Shown: piece by piece, positions 58,500 to 64,000 of the stretch | How positions within the stretch are numbered: the first letter of the stretch is position 1 | How the letters are laid out: every line of letters starts with the position of its first letter | Assembly (NCBI RefSeq): GCF_019649055.1 | Contig: NW_026570242.1 | Location: 1,178,001 to 1,242,000, forward strand | Reading direction: 5' to 3' | Length of the DNA: 64,000 nucleotides | From: Paramacrobiotus metropolitanus | Taxonomy: Eukaryota > Tardigrada > Eutardigrada > Parachela > Macrobiotidae | The notes under the pieces: generated by a model | Seen by the model: the letters and a program-made list of their open reading frames with translations, nothing else | Told to the model about the DNA's origin: nothing | The model's database searches: none | Position numbers and translations under genes: made by a program

Positions 58500-59893
58500 T
58501 TCAGAAATTTTATTCAATTCTGTCTAAGCGAAGCGAAGCGATGCAGCGAAGCACATACAATTACGGCCCATTCACACAAGCGAAGCAAAGTAGCAGCTGG
58601 GCTAGACTACCGATACTCTAGTTTATTATTAGAAAAAAACATAATCAATATTAAGGAAAAATCATATAGCCACAATACCACATACAGCCATACACAAGCA
58701 GAAAATTTCGAAAAAGCTTGGTAAACTACCGTACATTTGTGTTACATAACATTACGTTACTCGGTAATTTCGAAAAAATTTTAAAAATTTGACACTTTAA
58801 AAAAATTTCTGTACATTGTAGTAAATTACGTAAAGTCTACAGGGAAGTAACGACTTGCGCACAGTTTAAGACATTTTTAAAATTTAATTGGAGCGCATGA
58901 CGTGAAAGTACTGTACTGATTGCGCAGGTTGCGTATTGGCGCTAACAGAGCATGCATACTACTCGAACGCATTTATTTGTATTTGCATTTTAAAATAATG
59001 AAAATACGTAAAAATTCAAAGAAATCCCGTAGTTTTTTAATATTTATTTAAGTTTACAGTGCAGACTTACGTTTCTGCTGATGGAGAAAGCTTGGCAGGC
59101 GATAGAGAACAGGGGACCACGAAGGATCAGTTGCAGAGCTTGCGGGAGAAATGTAACAGGGTCTCCGTTGACGGATCCTGTGCATCGCAAAACCCAATGT
59201 CAGACCCGTGTTTTTATAAAATAAAAAATATTTTATAAGTTTCTCTACCTTTTTTGGAGGTAGAGGAAGAGTGTTTCGTTGTGGTACAGGCACAAATCGA
59301 AGATCGACGGCCAGATACCTGCAATCAGCACAGTGCACAGTACAGCAACAGGTGCTCAACAAAAAACCAACACCGCGGTACCAAAGTGCACTTTTCAGCA
59401 GAAATTTACTGAAATAATCAGTAAAAAAACTTACTGGGCTCTAGGTAGGCCAAGTGATGAAGGCTATCGACGCCAGAAACCTGAAAAAAAACAGGTCTGC
59501 TGAATTTTGTCAGCAAAAACACAACAAACAGGCACTCCATGCTAATCTTACGATATCAGCAAGCAACAGGTTTTTCTTACCTTATTCCACGAAGTGCAGA
59601 CAGTTTTCCACGGAATCAGACACCGACGACACTTTTCAGCTGGAAAATTTATAAAACAACGAGAAGACAGGGATTTCGCCGCAAAAAACCGAGAGACAGA
59701 CGTTCATCAAATTTTATAAAATATTCAAAATTCCAACACGATGTATCGGAATGCGCACAAGATGGCTACCAGCGTTCTTCGCAACGCTCAGTGTGGTGGC
59801 GCTGCGGTACGCACGCATATGCACAGCGCATAGTGCATACTCGCACATACGCGCATTTACGCGCACATATATTAATTTTTTATTTATACATAC
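58500..59893. other. Polinton right-end spacer
   Basis: Contains AGCGAAGCGAAGCGATGCAG near 58530, two AATTTCGAAAA words (58706, 58765), and short frames at 59054-59362 (minus) and 59539-59925 (plus) without domains. A GTAAGT donor lies on the minus strand near 59072, so a leader exon may be present. I call no gene. Confidence 0.4.
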
Positions 59894-60197
59894 AAAACAA
59901 CTTTACACATACAAAAAACGTATAAAAAACACAAAAAACTAATTAAAAAACAAAATTAAATTTGTAATTGTTTTTCGAGTATACCTGTAATTAGTGTACA
60001 GTATTACGTAAGGTATAATTAGCCCTAATTAGTGTACACCTGTAATTAGTGTACGGTTACGCGCCACTACACTAGATAATTACTTTACGCACGCACGTTA
60101 CGCTCGAACGCACGCGAACAATAGATAATTACTTAATTATAGGGTACATTGTTGTAGAGAACAATAGAACGGGTCCAAACTGCTTGCTGAATCTACT
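59894..60197 (-). repeat. Polinton right terminal inverted repeat, 304 bp
   Basis: Exact reverse complement of 40114-40417 by eye. Confidence 0.95.
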
Positions 60198-60452
60198 AGA
60201 ACGCATTCTGCGCCGGCACGCAGGAAACCATGTGTGTGATTATTTAAACGGTAATATCGGCAGTCGTGGTCGTGGGTGTTTGTCCGGACCTATGGTCAGA
60301 AACGTTAGCTGTCAGGTTTTCCTTTTTAAACTTAATTTAAGTCAGTGCAGGTAGCCCATATCCGGCTAGGATGACATCTATCATGAGATTTTAAACCTGG
60401 CTGGAGTTACGGTAATCGATTCTCAGACTATTTCTACGATTTCATGTCTGTA

Positions 60453-60857
60453 ACCGACCAAAACGTCCGGACGACCAAGACGTCCGGTGGACGTTTCGGT
60501 CGTTAAACCGACCAAACCGTCCGGGGGCCAACGAAACGTCCGCCGTAAATTTTTCCCACCTAAAATTTTTTGCGTTCTCGATGCTCGATGCGACCTGAAG
60601 ATCCTGAGGCTTTTCAGCTCGGACACTTTGGTCGGAGCACTGTTTCAGCCCGGACACTTTGGTCGGACCACTATTTCAGCCCGGACACTTTGGTTGGAAC
60701 ACTGTTTCTACCCTGCTCCGAATCAGACGCAAAAAATTTTGGGTGGGCAAAGTTTACGGCGGACGTTTTGTTGGCCCCCGGACGGTTTGGTCGGTTTAAC
60801 GACCAAAACGTCCGCCGGACGTCTTGGTCGTCCGGACGTTTTGGTCGGTTTCCCATG
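60453..60857. mobile_element. 0.4-kb foldback element, GACCAAAACGTCCGG type
   Basis: Arms of about 125 bp (60453-60577 and 60730-60857) are inverted copies. They share ACCGACCAAAACGTCCGGAC, CCAAACCGTCCGGGGGCCAAC and AAAATTTTTTGCG. The centre has three to four copies of a ~33-bp unit (CGGACACTTTGGTCGGA). A diverged relative lies at 15326-15420. No coding capacity. Confidence 0.8.
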
Positions 60858-61320
60858 TCTCAAAGAATACACCCTTTAATTACAACCGTCGCGTACGGTC
60901 GGTCCTCGTCCCATTCAGGACATATCCCGTGCTTGTGGAGTTGGCCGGCTATCAAGCTCTTCCGGCGCATTCTTCGACGTTTAGTCCTTTCCTTTTGGAT
61001 TAAGCGATGGAGCTTGGGTAACTTTGACGATTTTGGCTGGGTTTTCCGACTGTGCCCGATGACCTGTTTGGGATCGCGCTTCGGTAGATTGCATCCCCGG
61101 TTCTCGGACACATTGTAGATCGCAAAGCAATTTTTGGGTAGCCGTTAACCCTAAAGCTATCGCCTTGACGGTTGCCTTTTGGACAAATTCGTAGTCGGCC
61201 CCGGTAAGTTTTGTTCGGTTTCCTTGTTATGCGGCCGGTATTTTGGGTCGACCAGCTGAGGTTTGTTTGCTGCACTGTTGACCTCCAACCGCCCAGTTAG
61301 GTCACCAGCATCTTCGACTC
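60858..61320. other. Decayed sequence, possible transposon remnant
   Basis: A minus frame at 60860-61111 encodes a Lys/Arg-rich peptide that looks coding-like (K-R-R-R-M-R-R-K-S) but no family was recognised. Confidence 0.3.
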
Positions 61321-61730
61321 TACGCGACGAAACTGACCAAAGCCCAACGGAAAGCAGTACGGGCCATTACTGATTACAAGCAGCGGGTAACTCCCGAGCT
61401 GTATCAGGAGTTGCGCATCCTGACGCTATTTTACCGTTGGAAAAAGTCGGAAGCCGTCAGGTTGTACAAGATCTACAACCATGGAGTGTGCAAGCCTCCG
61501 CCCTACATGGTTGAAATGGTCGACTTCAAGGATCTGTCATCGCAGTGCAATCTCCGTCCGGAAGCCGAAACGAATCCATGCCAGAGCAAAACAGAAAATC
61601 GGAGAAAGCACGCTCGCATGCGATTAAAGAACGTTTTTGAGCTTATTCAAAAAGTTAATTCAGAAATATTCAGTGTTAGCGGTGTTGGTATTTTCAAGTT
61701 CGCTCTGATACGCGTTGCTCTGTCTTAATA
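61321..61730 (+). pseudogene. LINE-like reverse transcriptase C-terminal fragment
   Basis: The plus frame encodes L-T-K-A-Q-R-K-A-V-R-A-I, then V-T-P-E-L-Y-Q-E-L-R-I-L-T-L and a basic R-L-Y-K-I-Y-N region, the style of the C-terminal end of non-LTR retrotransposon ORF2 proteins. It is an isolated fragment; the upstream part is not recognisable. Confidence 0.4.
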
Positions 61731-64000
61731 ATAGCTTTTGTACTATTTTTTGCTGCATTTTTACCGACCAGACATTGAAGTCCTGTTAAGCGGGTTGTCT
61801 GCTCCTGATACATGAATGAATGACTGAATGAACTGAGTATCTCTCGCCGGGTAAATTCTTCCTTACGATACTGCTTTCCAAACAGAAGAAGATTGGATCC
61901 CGCCATCCGAGATAATATCGGTGCAGGGTGTTGCATCCGGTGGGAACAGGTGTTGCATCCGTCTGGTTATCATACACACCCGTTGAATGGCAGCTTGCCT
62001 GTCTGCCAAGCTGCAGTACGATTCCACTCGAATATTGCTAGAACCATACCAGCCGTCTTGATCCGCTTAGTGATCGGCTTTCCAATGCTTAAATAGTTGG
62101 GAAGCCAATTTCCCTGTTTGTGTATTTCGGTCCGCTCTGGATGGCCCTTCAAGGGCAGCATGTATGGGCAAAATCGTTATCGGTATCCGCTGTCCCTTGT
62201 TTGGCTAATTTTTTTTCCCATGGTGGTGGTCTTAGGCCGATGATATCCATCCTGAACGACGATCGTCAATCGGCCTGGTATCTCGTGGTAATCGTTGTAA
62301 CGTGTTTTCGTTCCACCGTGTGAGGAGCTGGTCGGGATGTGATTCCGATGCCGCATCTATGTAGTTATCGGTAATAGTAAATTAGTAACGGATGCCGTCT
62401 GACTTCCGCTCCACCATCGTTTCGTCCACGTGGATGATTCTGGTCTATATCTGACGGTGAACCGTCCGCTCGTTCCTCTATTTAGCATCAGAATGTTTGG
62501 GTACCGCTGGTACTGGCGACTCACGGTCGTCGTCATCGTCTCTGCCCAATTTCAGCGATCCGTCCGCTTGTTGGCTGTCGTCATCAGCGTCCTCGTCATC
62601 CTCCCCTTCTTTCTCTTCTTTGGAAGGTTTCTCGAAATCTTTTTCCTCCGCTTACATTTTCTTTCTTTTAGCCCCACCTGACCTTTTGTAATTGTTCGGT
62701 TGGGAAATTGATAGATCCATGGGTGAGGGAAGGTGGGATGTTGACGGCACAGGTTGGGTGTCCTTTGATGCAAATTTTTTTCTCCTGCCCCGAGCTTACC
62801 CGACTGCGTTTAGGGCCACTCGCTTTATGGTGGAAGTGCCGCTTGGGGGGGGGGGGCGAAACACTCTGACTCAGGATCTTAAGTTCGCCAGGCGCTCGTT
62901 GTCGGTTGGTGGGAGTTCGGCATGCGACGCTGCCCCCGACGGCCTGGTAATCTTCTGCTGTTCCTCCGCAGTTCTTCTTTGGGTTCATCCTGCGGTCTGC
63001 CAAACCATGCATACTCCGTTTTATCGTGTACGTAGGTCATAAATTCGTTGACTGCACCACGACCGAAAATATTCACTGCAATTGCTTTTCCCACCACCCG
63101 CTATCTTATCAAACAGCTTCAGCCTTTTCGCTGGGGTAGTCTTTCCGATTCGTGCCCTGGCGGTGGTGTCGATTTACTTCTTCCGGTACTGGACGTAACC
63201 TTGTCGGCATCCTTGAGCGGAATCAGCTCGTACATGTTGGCCGGCACTTTAAAGCAGTCCCGGTTACGGAACTTGTTCAGCCACACTGCTGCCTTCTGGC
63301 GCCATCAGTTGACTGCTGCGGTTATACCCAGCCGTTGGTACAGTTCCGGTGTTACCCGTTCCATGTCATCGGTGTCCAGTAATGGTCCCTAAGGCTCCAT
63401 GCTGCCGTTTCATGAGCTCTTTGCTCTCCCGAAGGACGCTGCCGATCAAGCCAAAGCACAGTAATCTATGCATGCTGGACGATATCGTCGTGAGAAAGAC
63501 TCGCTGAAATTTAGTCAGTCCAGATTTCGCGCGTTTGATCTTCTGGATGCCGATACCGCTTGTCGCATTTCAGATCTTTCAAGTAACGAACTGCTTCTTA
63601 GGCGTCGGAAAATCTACAGTTCTACACTACAAGCTATTATCCGAATCACCCTCAGCGGGAGGTGCTGGTGCGCCATGAGGAATTCCATGTTGGCCCATGG
63701 AGACATGTTAGAGCAGCCCATGTTAGCCCTATGACTTCCATGGCAACAAGCTTTTGAGTGACCACTGGGAGGCACTCTCCGAACTGAGAAGATTCTGTTG
63801 CAATTTGAAAGACTCAGATCGATTGAGTTGAACTTGAGATAACTGTTAAGGAAGGAAAAGGGCCGAAACCTTACAAGAAATGTATACCGTAGTACTTTGT
63901 ATTTGTTAATAATAATTTTTCGCAATTGCTCCACTTAACCATAGCCATACACTTAACCACAGCATATGGTTAAGTGCGAACGTATGGTAAGTGTGGATAC
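61731..64000. other. Decayed transposon-like region
   Basis: Short coding-like pieces on the minus strand include H-V-D-E-T-M-V near 62420 preceded by an Asp-rich stretch (62520-62545). This resembles the start of a piggyBac-type DDE core but is too short to assign. A run of ten G is at about 62847. The last 100 bases carry inverted CTTAACCATA words (63935-63985). No intact gene. Confidence 0.3.

Larger units (their letters stand above)
40114..60197. mobile_element. Polinton/Maverick, 20.1 kb
   Basis: 304-bp TIRs bound the element. TAGAAC flanks it (40108-40113 and 60197-60202, one T shared with the right end), consistent with the 6-bp target duplication of Polintons. It carries the hallmark set: protein-primed-type PolB, retroviral-like integrase, FtsK/HerA-type packaging ATPase, adenain-type protease, double-jelly-roll major capsid and a minor capsid protein. 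Accessory genes include a histone H3-fold gene and an LRR membrane gene. Replication genes and some accessory genes have introns. Most hallmark frames are broken, so this copy should not produce particles. Confidence 0.95.

Noticed and set aside
58525-58605. AGCGAAGCGAAGCGATGCAGCG and a later AAGCGAAGC as a separate mobile element
   Set aside because: Too short, with no inverted ends or duplication that could be shown.

Overview
The window is animal nuclear DNA. It has short GT-AG introns (55-160 bp in the host genes), AATAAA signals, animal gene families (a DRC4/GAS8-like axonemal protein, a beta-1,4-galactosyltransferase, a MORN-repeat protein, a GNA-type lectin) and a heavy load of transposons. 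I cannot name the species. A ciliated or flagellated invertebrate is the simplest reading.

Layout. Positions 1-9950 hold a decayed Ty3/Gypsy retrotransposon whose 5' end is cut by the window. Gag, protease, RT/RNase H and integrase are recognisable but broken by stops and frameshifts. Positions 10-24 kb are mostly non-coding: several non-autonomous inverted-repeat elements (one with a target-site duplication and a matching empty site), minisatellites, two long (AT)n tracts, a GNA-lectin gene with an in-frame stop, a terminal exon of an unknown gene and a MORN-repeat gene. Positions 24.6-36 kb are the host genic core: a divergent DRC4/GAS8 homologue, a new single-pass membrane protein, and a beta-4-galactosyltransferase transcribed divergently from the other two. 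Positions 36-40 kb hold inverted-repeat elements, a small secreted cysteine-rich protein and an orphan exon.

Positions 40114-60197 are a 20-kb Polinton/Maverick with 304-bp terminal inverted repeats that I read as identical. It carries PolB, integrase, packaging ATPase, adenain-type protease, double-jelly-roll major capsid, minor capsid and a basic pVI-like protein. Most of these have frameshifts. The accessory cargo is unusual. There is a spliced gene encoding a histone H3 fold behind a very long acidic/disordered tail, a leucine-rich-repeat type I membrane protein in two overlapping frames, and several unrecognised proteins, one intact.

Positions 60.2-64 kb hold a foldback element with an older relative near 15.3 kb, a LINE-like C-terminal fragment and decayed transposon sequence.

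The main things to follow up are the H3-fold gene inside the Polinton, the roughly tenfold excess of the hexamer AGGTCA (nuclear-receptor half-site) in all reading phases of the Gypsy element, and the contrast between identical Polinton TIRs and frameshifted Polinton genes. All homology statements come from reading motifs by eye. No search was run.
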